In this document: one piece after another, positions 1-8,507 of the stretch
Numbering within the stretch: position 1 is the first letter of the stretch
Layout: each line of letters begins with the position of its first letter
Assembly: GCA_020796225.1 (NCBI GenBank)
Contig: CM036753.1
Location: 3,472,001 to 3,536,000, forward strand
Source: Arion vulgaris
Taxonomy: Eukaryota; Mollusca; Gastropoda; Stylommatophora; Arionidae
Length of the DNA stretch: 64,000 nucleotides
Reading direction: 5' to 3'
Notes under the pieces: model-generated
The model's input: the letters and a program-made list of their open reading frames with translations, nothing else
The model's database searches: none
What the model was told of the DNA's origin: nothing
Made by a program: the position numbers and the translations under genes

Positions 1-225
1 GTGAGTACCTCTGAAGTCTGAGAAAATCTGCCTGTATGGCGAGGGAATACTAATTACGAGTACATTGAGCACACGGCTGCCAGTGTAAAGTAATTTACAA
101 TGTGCACGCTGCTGCCATTGTAAGAAATTGGAAAAACGGATTTTCACGCAAAAATCAGTTTCAGAGATGAAACTTCGTCTGGGTTGAAAGCGGACGAAAG
201 AAAGGAAAAAACCAAAAAACCAGAA
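1..225 (+). mobile_element. SINE family A, body only (cut by window edge)
   Basis: This stretch is the reverse complement of about 49928-50140 with high similarity over roughly 200 bases. The 50-kb copy has a tRNA-like head and exact TSDs, which identifies the family as a SINE. Here the head lies beyond the window start, and the 3' end runs into an A-rich tail near 200-225. Confidence 0.75.
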
Positions 226-267
226 TTAAAATTGGTCGTAAAGAACGAACGCAGAGAGGAAGAAAGG

Positions 268-418
268 TGCATTTTTTTCCAGAGATTCCTAGGATTTTTA
301 ACTGAGCTACTGAGTTCGTGCTTTGTGCAATACTCTCGGCAAGTGCCATGTCATTTCTGCTGAGAGGGTCAGAGCCATAGGGAATAAAAACCAGGTAAAA
401 TGAAGTCATATCTGTACA
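268..418 (+). mobile_element. SINE family B, 5'-truncated copy
   Basis: It shares the family B body: a CCAGAGA motif, GAGTTCGTGC, the CAATACTCTCGGCA block and an ATGAAGTCA end, as in the complete copies at 33752-34002 and 49343-49595. The tRNA-like head is missing. It directly follows the family A tail, so two SINE bodies are fused here. Confidence 0.7.
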
Positions 419-545
419 AGAATGACAATACCGGGGAAAATAGCAAAATCAGTGTTTATCATAGTATATATTACGAGCTTGTGTTTATTGACATAAAAAT
501 GACTACCTGACCTAGAGCATATAATTTTGAAACACATTATTTCAG

Positions 546-621
546 GACCAGTATATGAATTCTTCTTTCGGGTCAAGTTTTATGTTTCAGACCCTAGCAA
601 GTTAGCAGAGGAGTACACAAG
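546..621 (+). CDS. PTPN3/4-like: FERM-domain protein (PTPN3/PTPN4-like), exon 1 in window: F1/F2 junction
   Basis: First exon of the host gene visible in the window. The acceptor is ...tattatttcag and the donor is AG|gtgggt. The 76-bp exon enters and leaves in phase 2. It encodes GPVYEFFFRVKFYVSDP followed by SKLAEEYTR, the end of lobe F1 and start of lobe F2 of a FERM domain, the membrane- and cytoskeleton-targeting module of the protein 4.1 superfamily. The preceding F1 exons (ubiquitin-like lobe) were not found in 1-545 and presumably lie upstream of the window. The reading frame joins exactly to the exon at 4046. The family name rests on the combined exons: the VKFYVSDPSKL wording and the RSPSKR FA motif fit PTPN3/PTPN4 best, but another 4.1-type FERM protein is possible. 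Confidence 0.85.
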
Positions 622-865
622 GTGGGTACTTGATTTTCTAGAAGGTTGTACCTAGTTTAATTAACAAACTTTTGAAAGAGTATGCAGAACAGATGGAATT
701 GGTTATGTCATCTCATTAATTTATTGATACGGGATGCTTGAGATCTTGCCCTTCAGTCTCATAATCTTCTTATGATGGTATAAATACAACTAGACAAGAT
801 CTCATGGTCAACTTGATTGTTGTATAAAGCTCTTCTATATTTCCCAATAGTATATTGTACAACTG

Positions 866-1110
866 TTATAAGAAGAAGATGGAGATATGTTGGGCATATG
901 TTGAGAGGAAATGATCAAAGAATACCAAAGCAGGCATTTGAAGTGGAAGACAAAAGGTTGACGAAAGAGAAGATGCCTTAGGGTGACATTGAAACGAACT
1001 GTACCGAGAGAGGCAAGAAATATCGGTCTCAATTCCATGGAAGAGATTGAACGCATTGCCCAGGACAGAGTGGTATGGAGAAATTACTTACAGGCCCTAT
1101 GTAACGTATA
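866..1110 (+). mobile_element. LINE relic: C-terminal end of a reverse transcriptase ORF
   Basis: The + strand reads RRRWRYVGHMLRGNDQRIPKQ and, after frame changes, NSMEEIERIAQDRVVWRNYL. This is the thumb/C-terminal signature of many APE-type non-LTR retrotransposons (W-GH-R, then a closing AQDR-W motif). It is 5'-truncated and frameshifted, and lies in the intron after exon 1. Confidence 0.75.
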
Positions 1111-1189
1111 ACAGTATAAGAGAGAAATTATTATTATTGTATATGGTGTTCTATACTGCCTGTACCAAGGTTATTGGTTACATAACCGT

Positions 1190-1730
1190 CATAACACTCT
1201 GGATAGACCCATAGGTGCTAAGTCTCCCCCAACAGATGTCAAAGAGTAGGTGGGAGATGTCACTCACTGGAAGAACACACCCCTTCTTCTTTTGGCATCC
1301 AGCTATACTTGTACAACATGCAATTTCAAACTCATTAAATCACTGGATAAATTCAACATCAATTTTAGTTTTGTCATCCAACAGCAGGTCGCCAAGATAC
1401 TGAAGAACACCTCCTTTATCCATACTCAACTCCCTGATGATCAATTCTATCGATGTAAGCCTGTCCGCTCTCTTATTGCAGTGAACACCCACATGTCCAG
1501 GACAATAGATTCACATATTACTTTGAAAACTGGAAACCTCTATAGATGGCATTCATTCAAATCGCAACCAGCCATTCTGGTCCTTCAAAAGCATTCAAGA
1601 CAGCAGCAATGGCCTCAACCTCCATCCTCACACTGGAAGTAGTCGTCCTGTATGCCCCACTTAACTCTACAACGACTCTACCATGCGCACTAGCCAAGAA
1701 AACCCTAGCCTGACTTCCTCACTACGATGC
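1190..1730 (-). mobile_element. LINE relic with RNase H domain (family RNH-1)
   Basis: The minus strand reads an RNase H domain in pieces: ARVFLASAHGRVVVELSGAY, TTTSSVRMEVEA, then a PGHVGVHCNKRADRL-type block across frame breaks. It is followed by the family 3' segment ending CWGRLSTYGS. Similarity to 7600-7985 (+), 7985-8280 (-) and 17210-17345 (+) defines one family. Several stops and frameshifts make it dead. Confidence 0.75.
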
Positions 1731-1924
1731 ACAGATACTTTGGTATAAACAACAACATAATCACTGTACAAGGGACAATCATGTAGAACTTGCTCTCTGT
1801 AATATGTTAGATAAGAGGAAATTCAAGAAACAGCAAATCTTATAAGAACGATTTTTCTGGCCAACACTATGTTACCAGTGCCAAACATGGCCAATAACAG
1901 CAGCTATTGAGCGGAAAATCATAA

Positions 1925-2245
1925 CAGAGATGAGGTGTCTTAGAAGAGCTGCAGGGTGACAATACGAGACAAAATTAGAAATGAAGAAACAGAAGAAGAC
2001 TGGATGTAAAACCAGTCATGCAATTCATAGAAAAACAACAGATTAAATGGTTTGGACACCTGACAAGAATGCCCTGGTATCGCCTACCACAGAGAGCCAC
2101 ACAGAAAAAGTATAACGAGCACAAATCAAGAGGAAGACCACACAAAAGATATTGCGACGGTATCAAAGTTCTCTCCTCTCCCGTCCTTCTTCTATAAAGA
2201 AGTAATTGGTGGAAGAGTAAAAGAAGAAGAAGAAGACAAACAAAG
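1925..2245 (+). mobile_element. LINE relic: reverse transcriptase C-terminus
   Basis: The + strand reads EMRCLRRAAG, then after a one-base shift VTIRDKIRNEE, LDVKPVMQFIEKQQIKWFGH and RGRPHKRYCDGIK. These are canonical RT C-terminal motifs of a non-LTR element. It ends in an (AGA)n-rich tail near 2220-2240. It differs from the 866-1110 copy and resembles 6115-6415 and 49680-49918. Confidence 0.75.
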
Positions 2246-2689
2246 TATTTGCTTGTGTTTGTTGAGTCTGTAACTGACTGACTAGGACACAGGGAGTGAG
2301 ATGATGGAAGTCAATATCAGCAACTCAGAGCTGATCAAGACTATACTCCACCTTCAAGTGGTGATCCTGATAGCAAGCTGCATCATTTCAGTCTGGCTAA
2401 GCAAGTAAAGATTGAAGAAGAACCGTAAACTCAATTCTAAAAAATGCTGTTCCGGAAATAGATGAGTCCAGCTAAAAGCTGCAGAGGTCACAGCCTGTTA
2501 GTAAACTACAACATAATGTAACTAATATATTTTTTCGTATCCAGCAAAGAAGTAGAATTGGATTATTGCTAACCTGTGCATTGACTCTTGTGTATTTGAT
2601 GAATTGTTTATTGTGTTTGTTGAATAATATGTACTAGTCTAAACAACAAAGCAAAAGAAATAGGAAAGTCATAATTCCATACCTGAAGA

Positions 2690-3103
2690 ATTACTTTTTG
2701 TTCACTGGGAAGCAGACTCAGCAGCACTAAACTTCTCAACCTCCATCCCTAAATTGTTAAGCAAAGATGCCGAGCCTAATCTAGTGAAGAAAGCAACTAC
2801 AATGGAACATCTCCATTACATTACAGAAGACAGCTGGATAAGAATTTATACAGATGGATCGACAATGTAGGCAACCATGAATGGTGGAGCAGGAGTGTAC
2901 ATTAGGCACCTAGATGCTACTGCTGTGTCTATAGCGGCCCCTACTGGAATAATATGTTCCAACTACAAAGCAGAACTCTTAGCCCTTCTGATGGCAGCAC
3001 AGCACATGAATAAGCTGCAAGCACCTGCAGGCAAGATGGTATTTCTTACAAACTCACTGTCAGCTGTACAAGCCCTGGAGGCTAAATCAGCTGACAGCAC
3101 AGT
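2690..3103 (+). mobile_element. LINE with RNase H (family RNH-2), 5' half, split by a nested insertion
   Basis: The frame reads IYTDGSTM-like sequence, then NGGAGVYIRHLDATAVSIAA, SNYKAELLALLMAAQHMN and VFLTNSLSAVQALEAK. This is the first half of a type-I RNase H: the first Asp strand, the Glu helix (KAELLAL), and the third strand where the usual Asp is Asn (TNS). The element resumes at 3413 after a 309-bp insertion. The Asn for Asp and later frameshifts indicate a dead copy. Confidence 0.8.
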
Positions 3104-3412
3104 CATCATCATCATCAAGGTGCGTATCCTTTATAGGACGTTGCTCTCTTTGCAGCACATCTGAAATTCACTCTGTCTCTTGCCAGTTCACCCACTTCGT
3201 CGATGGTCATGTTCATGGTTTCTTTAATATCTTGTAGCCATCTTCTTCTTGGTCTGCCTCTGCGTCCTGGGACCCTGCCCTTTAGTATTGTTCTTTCCGG
3301 GCCATCGTGACGCTTGATGTGACCAAAGTATGTAATTTTTCTGTATAGTATGTTGTTTATCAGCCAATTCTCTTTAACATTTAGTTCTTTCAGGACATGT
3401 GTGTTCTTTCAA
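3104..3412 (-). mobile_element. 5'-truncated LINE nested inside the RNase H of another LINE, exact 11-bp TSD
   Basis: On the minus strand it reads KITYFGHIKRHDGPERTILK, VPGRRGRPRRRWLQDIKETM and ELARDRVNFRNVLQR, the RT C-terminus of a non-LTR element, ending in a (GAT)n tail at 3104-3117. It is bounded on both sides by GACAGCACAGT (3093-3103 and 3413-3423). Removing 3104-3423 rejoins the RNase H of the host LINE. A 5'-truncated copy with a short-repeat tail and TSD is the hallmark of target-primed reverse transcription. Confidence 0.92.
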
Positions 3413-3960
3413 GACAGCACAGTACAAAACCTAAAAGAGAACTTGCTCAGCTTTCAGAAAAGGCAGAAATTCACTTGCAGTGGATTCCATCTCACTGTGG
3501 CATTGCAGGCAATGAGAGTGCCGATGTCTTAGCTAAGAAGGGCAGTGCCAAAGAGAAAATTTTCCAACCTGTCTTTTCAAGAGGTCAAAACCCTCATACA
3601 GAGAAAATCAACAGTAGACTGGAAGAAAAACACTGGATATGATTATGGGAAAGACTCCCTCAAAAACATAAGCAGAACAGACGAGGTCATTATATTTCGA
3701 CTACGCAACAGACACTGCAGACTCAACAAACACTTATATAGACTAGGAATAAGTCAAACAGCTCTCTGCCAGTGCCAGCAGGCGAAACAACAGACACCAG
3801 AGCATATCCTGCAAGACTGTTCTCTCCTGGGTGAGCTGAGAAGCAACATGTGGCCACACTCAGTCGACCTGAAAACTAAGCTTTAGGGAAAGCTGACAGA
3901 CCTGAAGCTCACTGCCTGGTTTGTGGTCCACAGTAATTAAGCGCATGACCAGAGATCGCT
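3413..3960 (+). mobile_element. LINE with RNase H (family RNH-2), 3' half
   Basis: It continues the element interrupted at 3103. Motifs are LQWIPSHCGIAGNESADVLA (the C-terminal RNase H motif with catalytic His and Asp), then after a frame change EVIIFRLRNRHCRLNKHLYR, a CQCQQA..QTPEHILQDC zinc-knuckle-like block and a closing DLKLTAWFVV. This order (RNase H, RLR-GHC, C-C-H-C) is typical of the C-terminus of RNase H-bearing non-LTR elements. Confidence 0.85.
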
Positions 3961-4045
3961 GAAGAAGAATAATATGTACCAAATGAAAGCCGTAGTCCTG
4001 TTTAGAATAACTGAGACCATAATGAAGACTTTGTGAATGTTTCAG

Positions 4046-4143
4046 ATATCATTTCTTCTTGCAAGTGAAACGTGACATCTTGTCAGAGAAGTTGGTATGT
4101 TCAGAGGCAAGTGCTGCATTGCTTGCCAGTTATGCTATACAGT
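4046..4143 (+). CDS. PTPN3/4-like: FERM-domain protein, exon 2: F2 lobe
   Basis: 98-bp exon with acceptor ...atgtttcag and donor T|gtaagt. With AG from exon 1 it begins R-YHFFLQVKRDIL and ends LLASYAIQ, the classic start of the FERM F2 four-helix lobe (YFLQ-K-D-L ... ALLASYA-Q). It enters in phase 2 and leaves in phase 1, its last T being completed by CT of the next exon to give Ser. No indel is seen. It lies 3.4 kb after exon 1, an intron filled by LINE relics. Confidence 0.9.
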
Positions 4144-4230
4144 GTAAGTAGATTGTAGATTTCTCACATACTTATATATATAAGGATGCTCAGTTGTGTT
4201 GTTTCATAGTGTAGACATTGTTTATTAGAC

Positions 4231-4594
4231 CAGCGTTTCCCAAACTGGGGTCCGCGAACACCAGGGGGCCCTGAAGCGCTAGAAAAATATGATCTTTGAC
4301 ATTTCAAACAGCAAAATATATTTTAAAAACATATATAAAAACACTGGTAAACTAGTTCCGTTGCAAAATCAAAGTCCCAAACCCGAATGGAGTCTAAATG
4401 TCTGACAGGACAAAATTAAAGCTCATTTGAAGTTTCCCACAGTCTGAGAAATTGGAGCCAGCTTGACTATTGGTGTGGTGTAATAATAGCTCCATCCCTA
4501 GAAGATTTTCATATATGGAAACTTTTGGGGAGTCTGCAGCAGCAAAATGTATTTAAAAGCGGGTCCGCTGTAATGCAAAGTTTGGGAACCGCTG
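4231..4594. mobile_element. hAT-like MITE with imperfect terminal inverted repeats
   Basis: The left end CAGCGTTTCCCAAACT and right end AGTTTGGGAACCGCTG form imperfect inverted repeats. The CAGNG-type termini and the 'GGGTCCGC' subterminal sequence resemble non-autonomous hAT elements of animals. Flanking 8-mers (tattagac and tacatttc) are not a clear duplication, so it is old or the ends are slightly off. No transposase is present. It lies between exons 2 and 3. Confidence 0.65.
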
Positions 4595-4679
4595 TACATT
4601 TCTCTCTTGTCTTGTAGTTCTTTATGTTTCTGCATCACTGAGATTGTATAATGGTGAATGTAATACATTTGTTTCACAG

Positions 4680-4800
4680 CTGAACTAGGAGACTTTCACC
4701 CAGAGGAACATAAGGATGGATACCTTAATGGCTTTCTGTTTATTCCAAATCAGAGTACAGATTTTGAGAAGCAGGTAGCAGAAAAGCATAAACAGCACAG
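4680..4800 (+). CDS. PTPN3/4-like: FERM-domain protein, exon 3: F2 lobe core
   Basis: 121-bp exon with acceptor ...ttgtttcacag and donor CACAG|gtaaga. Joined to the preceding T it reads S-ELGDFHPEEHKDGYL, then FLFIPNQSTDFEKQVAEKH and ends KQHR. 'SELGD' after 'ASYAIQ' is a near-invariant FERM F2 motif, and the following helix-rich segment has the usual length. It enters in phase 1 and leaves in phase 2. No stop or indel. Confidence 0.92.
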
Positions 4801-4829
4801 GTAAGAAGATTCTGGTTTGTTACTACCTG

Positions 4830-5165
4830 TAGTTTAGTTTAGTTGTCGGATCATAATCACTGCGCATCAAACCAATTATGGCCATAAGTGCTCCGATTTC
4901 TTCCTCAGTATGTCTCTCAGTTTAGTCTTCAGATCATCATCACTCACATCAACCCATTAGTCCATAAGTGCTCCAATTCTTCCACAGTATGTCTTCAGTT
5001 TAGTCATCAGATCATCAACTGCACATCGAACCAATTAGTCCATAAGTGCTCTGATCTCCTCCTTAGTATGTCTCTCAGTTTAGTTTAGTCATCAGATCTT
5101 CATAACTACACATCCAACTAATTAGTCCATAAGTGCTTCAATCTCCTCAGTTTGTTTCTCAGCGT
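4830..5165. repeat. Short degenerate minisatellite, about 80-bp unit, 4 copies
   Basis: Four diverged units share CAGTTTAGT.. CAGATCAT ..CCATAAGTGCTC(C/T)(A/G)AT. A related single copy is at 15485-15590. It begins within about 30 bases of the donor of exon 3. Confidence 0.75.
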
Positions 5166-5255
5166 GTGGCAACTAACGTTACCAGCTATTTCTTGGTTTC
5201 CTATTCTTCTTTGGCTTCCTTCATAGTGCTATTGTCTAGCTACACCACATGTGAC

Positions 5256-5560
5256 TTAGAATTCTTGCAGTCTGGTTAGGGTTGTAGATTTACCACTATT
5301 GCTTGAATCATTTATGCATCCTCTCTCCCTTAGGGAATTTAGAATATCAACCTGGTCCATTGCTCGCCTGCTTTGCACAGCAGTCATATCTGCAAGCCTA
5401 CTGGCGCGTTCATCTCCTCTTACACCTGCATGCCCTGGCACAAAAATAAAACTAATGTTTGTCAGCCTAGACTTCAGCAACTCCAACCATTGTCTCCGAG
5501 CCCATCCTGTTTCAATCTTCCCGAGCATACTCAATGAGTCACTGAGAAATCATGCATGAG
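5256..5560 (-). mobile_element. RNase H fragment of a LINE
   Basis: The minus-strand frame reads LTNISFIFVPGHAGVRGDER and ASRLADMTAV, the C-terminal RNase H motif (PGHAG-(R)G-ERA-(R)LA). The segment after it (DILNSLRERG) is typical of the linker that follows in such elements. Truncated on both sides. Confidence 0.75.
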
Positions 5561-5734
5561 AAAACTACCTGGTATATTCATACTCACTGATTTAGTGTCA
5601 TTCACATGTTACTATACCTAACCTCATGTACATTTCTAATCTGTGACGTTGTTAGTCAGTCAGAGTGTTACAGCTTAGAATTGTTGGTCATTATTGTAAC
5701 AGAAAATTATTGGTTTTTGCTTATCTAAAAGTAT

Positions 5735-5830
5735 ATAAGTCATGACTAGAAAATTGACAACTCATTTACTGTGGTTGATAGCAACGTCCTATAAAGGATA
5801 TGCTATGATTTTCATGTTTTTCTTCTTCTC
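5735..5830 (+). mobile_element. LINE 3'-end relic
   Basis: The AACGTCCTATAAAGGATA block matches the end of the LINE inserted at 3104-3412 (reversed there) and a related copy at 31010-31085. Only the last ~90 bases are recognisable. Confidence 0.5.
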
Positions 5831-5839
5831 AAAAGTATA

Positions 5840-6075
5840 TAACAATTTGTAGGATATCACATATTAGAAAGAAGTTTAAGGCTAGCAAGTTGGAGAAATA
5901 TGACATTTTGGATTGGAAAGAAACATCAAGAGTTGGACAAGTAACATGTCATTGGATATATTTATCTCCATGCAAGAGAGAGACAATATTGATTGAATAT
6001 CCATTGCAAAAATATGGAGACATTTTATTTGATGTAATTTTGAATGTGAAGAAGACATTCCATCAGGTGTGATCT
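5840..6075 (+). other. Open segment of unknown origin
   Basis: A continuous frame runs from about 5850 to the stop at 6070. It starts ISHIRKKFKASKLEKYDILD and contains TCHWIYLSPCKRETILIEYP and GDILFDVILNVKKTFHQV. I do not recognise it. Its W/C/Y-rich, low-bias composition looks more like real coding sequence than the shadow frames around it, but it does not fit the FERM reading between exons 3 and 4. It may be a transposon or retrocopy fragment. Confidence 0.25.
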
Positions 6076-6114
6076 GATCTCATTTTGTACATGACTTTAA
6101 CAAAGTATGCTGGG

Positions 6115-6415
6115 AGATTCAAGAAGAGACCGATTTAAAAATGAAGATGTCAGGAAAATTATGTGTACATCAGAACTGAACTGCACCAAGAAACAACAAA
6201 TTAAATGGTTTGGCCATATAAGCAGATTACCAACAGACAGTGCACTTCAAAGAGCAATGCTACTCTGATACAGTGGATGCAAAGCAGAAAGCCTTCCATA
6301 CAAAAGGTGGACTTAGAAATAACAGAGGCGGTAAAAACACTTTTATAAAACACACACAAGAGTCTGTTCTATAAGTTTATTTTTATCCTGATGTGAGGCA
6401 AAACAGGATTCTATA
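6115..6415 (+). mobile_element. LINE relic: RT C-terminus and 3' end
   Basis: The + strand reads RRDRFKNEDVRKIMCTSELN, KKQQIKWFGHISRLPTDSAL and QRAMLL followed by a stop. The 3' part (CACACACAAGAGTCTGTTCT and on) is shared with 49680-49918 (+) and with 14990-15085 (-). It meets the oppositely oriented LINE at 6415-6755 tail to tail. Confidence 0.7.
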
Positions 6416-6755
6416 TCCTCTTTGTGTCCCGATTGACACATACGGCTTCCACAAGAGACTTCCACTGTTGCCATTCTGTTGCCTTTCTTCCAACCATCTC
6501 CCATGTCAGGGCACACTCCTTCAATTCTCTCTCCACCATTCTTCTCCATGTTTCTTTTGGACGTCCAGACCTTCTCTTCCCATCCACTGGCCATCTCAGA
6601 GCTGGAGCCATCTCAGGCTGACATGCATGTCCAAACCATCTCCATCTTCGTCTCTTAATGATGGTCTCCAAGTATGCACAGTCTGTTTGTTTCAAACGCT
6701 CCTCATTTGTTATGGTATTTGACCAGAAATGTGCAGGATACTTCTGAAACATTTA
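6415..6755 (-). mobile_element. LINE relic: intact-frame RT C-terminus
   Basis: The minus strand keeps a 113-codon open frame. It contains TNEERLKQTDCAYLETIIKR, RRWRWFGHACQ, GKRRSGRPKETWRRMVEREL and LTWEMVGRKATEWQQWKSLV. This is the closing part of a non-LTR RT ORF (W-GH, GRP--TWRR, W--W---V). The frame being open suggests a younger copy than most here. It is 5'-truncated. Confidence 0.8.
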
Positions 6756-6928
6756 TTCTGAAATGTCTAAAACTGGATTAGATAAATGAAATGAAAAAGT
6801 TTAACAAAATAATTCAAACACAAATGTGGGCTCTAAATATTTATTATCTGTAATTTATTGAGAACATTTTAGAATTGATATTTGTATCAGTAAACTCATT
6901 TCTGCTGTAACATCAATATCAATTTCAG

Positions 6929-7013
6929 GGTCAGACTCGGCAGAGCAGAGTACAATTTTCTGGAAAGAGCTAAGAGATTAGAAATGTATGGAGTAGATCT
7001 ACACAGTGCAAGA
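6929..7013 (+). CDS. PTPN3/4-like: FERM-domain protein, exon 4: F2/F3 junction
   Basis: 85-bp exon with acceptor ...atatcaatttcag and donor GCAAGA|gtatgt. It enters in phase 2 and leaves in phase 0. It encodes YNFLERAKRLEMYGVDLHSAR, split at FLE, the highly conserved end of FERM F2 and entry to F3. The 5' edge is odd: in frame it reads R-VRLGRAE, where the family has R-GQTPAEAE. The expected residues appear piecewise in other frames (GQT from 6929), as if three single bases were missing within 25 bases (one at the G-run of the junction, one C, one G). The net loss is one codon and the frame stays open, so it is either real divergence or clustered consensus errors. Confidence 0.88.
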
Positions 7014-7099
7014 GTATGTTGTATGTGTAATTGTATGTGTAACAATTGATGCAGCATGTCATTTTGTTTATAGTGCAAGAATATACAAACTTGTTGTAT

Positions 7100-7240
7100 G
7101 TGTCTAAAGCCGAAGGATTGACTTTATTGCATCAGGTTTTACCCTCATATAACTCAGCCCCTCTCCACAGAATTGGCAAGCCACATGCCGAGAGTATTAC
7201 ACAAAGTATCTTCATTTGTGAGGATCAAAACTTACACTTA
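7100..7240 (-). mobile_element. SINE family B, 3' part, inverted
   Basis: The minus strand carries the family B 3' end (CCGAGAGTATTAC-type block, then AATGAAGTCAATCC..CGGCTTTAGAC-like end). The same fragment occurs at 16856-16985 (-). The tRNA-like head is absent. Confidence 0.65.
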
Positions 7241-7459
7241 CTGACCTTAAGTCGAGTGACAGCCATTACTGGTCAAAGTGTCATCAAATGGAGGGATGCC
7301 ATAAGTTTGAATGAAGTCACAACTGATAATAATGGTGTTAGTTTTTAAAGTGTTATAAAAAAGTGAAAGATATCACAAGTTTGAATGAAGTAGTTGGTTG
7401 TGAAAGCAATATTTGTAGAATTGGTTATGAACCAAGCAAGTGCTCTTGTCTCCTGAAGA

Positions 7460-7590
7460 TCAAGAAGTAGCATGTCCCTTCAGAACGTCGCTTTCATTAT
7501 AGCAGATCTGAAAAACTCTCGGCCTCTAGCAAGTCCTCCGGTCTCCTCGAGTGTCATGTTCAAGGTTTCTTTGATGTCCAGCGCAGTTAA
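7460..7590 (-). mobile_element. LINE 3'-end fragment
   Basis: The minus strand reads DIKETLNMTLEETGGLARGR and FFRSAIMKATF-like sequence, the last residues of a non-LTR RT ORF. The same segment is present at 14322-14430, also inverted. It abuts the RNase H block that runs the other way from 7595. Confidence 0.6.
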
Positions 7591-7594
7591 GCAG

Positions 7595-7985
7595 CTGATA
7601 GAAGATAATGCAAGGGATGATGATGTTGTATATACCGAAGGGTCGGTTCATCGTGGCGAGAAGTCCGGCTGGGGTTTCTTGGCTAATAGGCATGGTAGGG
7701 TTGTTGCAGAGCGAAGTGGAGCGTACAGGACAACTACTTCTAGTATGAGGATGGAGGTTGAGGCCGTTACTGCTGCCCTCTATTTGCTCTCTGGGACTTC
7801 ATTTACTAGGGCCGTTGTTGTATCTGACTCCCAGTTTATGCTTCACAAGATCCAGAAGAGCAGGTTTAGGTATGAGTGGATGGCATCTATAGATGTTTCT
7901 AGCCTCCAGAGGTTTACGTGGATATACTGTCCTGGGTATGCAGGTCTTGGAGCATTGGCTCATTTGGTTATTGGCTACTAAACTG
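7595..7985 (+). mobile_element. LINE RNase H domain (family RNH-1), open frame
   Basis: A 130-residue open frame reads VVYTEGSVHRGEKSGWGFLA, AYRTTTSSMRMEVEAVTAAL, AVVVSDSQFMLHKIQ and FTWIYCPGYAGLG. RNase H motifs are in order: the first strand (YTEGS, with Glu where Asp is usual), MEVEA with the Glu, and SDSQ with the Asp. The final His/Asp block is lost at 7960-7985, where sequence switches to the inverted copy of the same family. Related copies are at 1190-1730 and 17210-17345. Confidence 0.8.
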
Positions 7986-8285
7986 ACATCATTACTCTCC
8001 GGGCAGACCCATAGATGTTCAGTCTCCCACAACAGATATCGAAGAGAATGCATACTGATTATTCCATTGTCTCGCTGGTTAAACACACTTCTCACTATGC
8101 CCTTCAGGCATCCAGTTCAACTTATACAACAAGTAACTCCAAACTGCTTAAATCGCTGGTTCAATTCAACATCCATTTTAGTGTACACAGCCAATAGGCA
8201 CTGTGAAGATACCGAAGAATATTCCCTTATCCATCTTCATCCTAACAATTGATGCTAGCCTGTCCACTCTGAAGCATTGCCATAA
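7985..8285 (-). mobile_element. LINE family RNH-1, 3' segment in inverted orientation
   Basis: It is colinear with 1195-1480, so it reads on the minus strand and ends in the CWGRLSTYG-type segment. It faces the + strand RNase H at 7595-7985, making a tail-to-tail junction. Confidence 0.65.
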
Positions 8286-8421
8286 TATCATGTCCTGAAG
8301 ATGCAATATCATCTGAAGATATGCTCACCAAATCACTGACAGTAGATATTATATTGATGTAACGTTATCTTGAAGGTTGTGTTGTGTTACCATTCTGACT
8401 GAAACTTTCTTATTAATTCAG

Positions 8422-8507
8422 GGATCAGAGAACATAGATATTCAACTTGGTGTGACGTCTGCAGGACTTGTTGTACCAAAATAATATTAGAATCAACACA
8501 TTTCATG
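8422..8507 (+). CDS. PTPN3/4-like: FERM-domain protein, exon 5: F3 lobe start, frame-disrupted
   Basis: Acceptor ...cttattaattcag. From phase 0 it reads GSENIDIQLGVTSAGLVV, then hits PK-stop. One frame over, the expected continuation QNNIRINTF follows at once. The family reading is ...GLVVFQNNIRINTFSW, so two bases seem missing at GTTGTA(--)C and one T at TTT(-)CATG. The last two bases TG pair with G of exon 6 to give Trp, as expected. The donor GT is not in the right place: the sequence is TCATG|AGTAGTT, and the 53-bp minisatellite begins at this point. Either the allele is damaged here or the consensus lost bases; splice position and Trp phase still fit a real exon. Confidence 0.75.

Noticed and set aside
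2520..2570. Alternative FERM F2 exon reading YFFRIQQ
   Set aside because: A much better match with correct phase and splice sites was found at 4046-4143.
4223..4602. 8-bp TSD of the hAT-like element
   Set aside because: The flanking 8-mers tattagac and tacatttc match at only some positions, so I do not claim a TSD.
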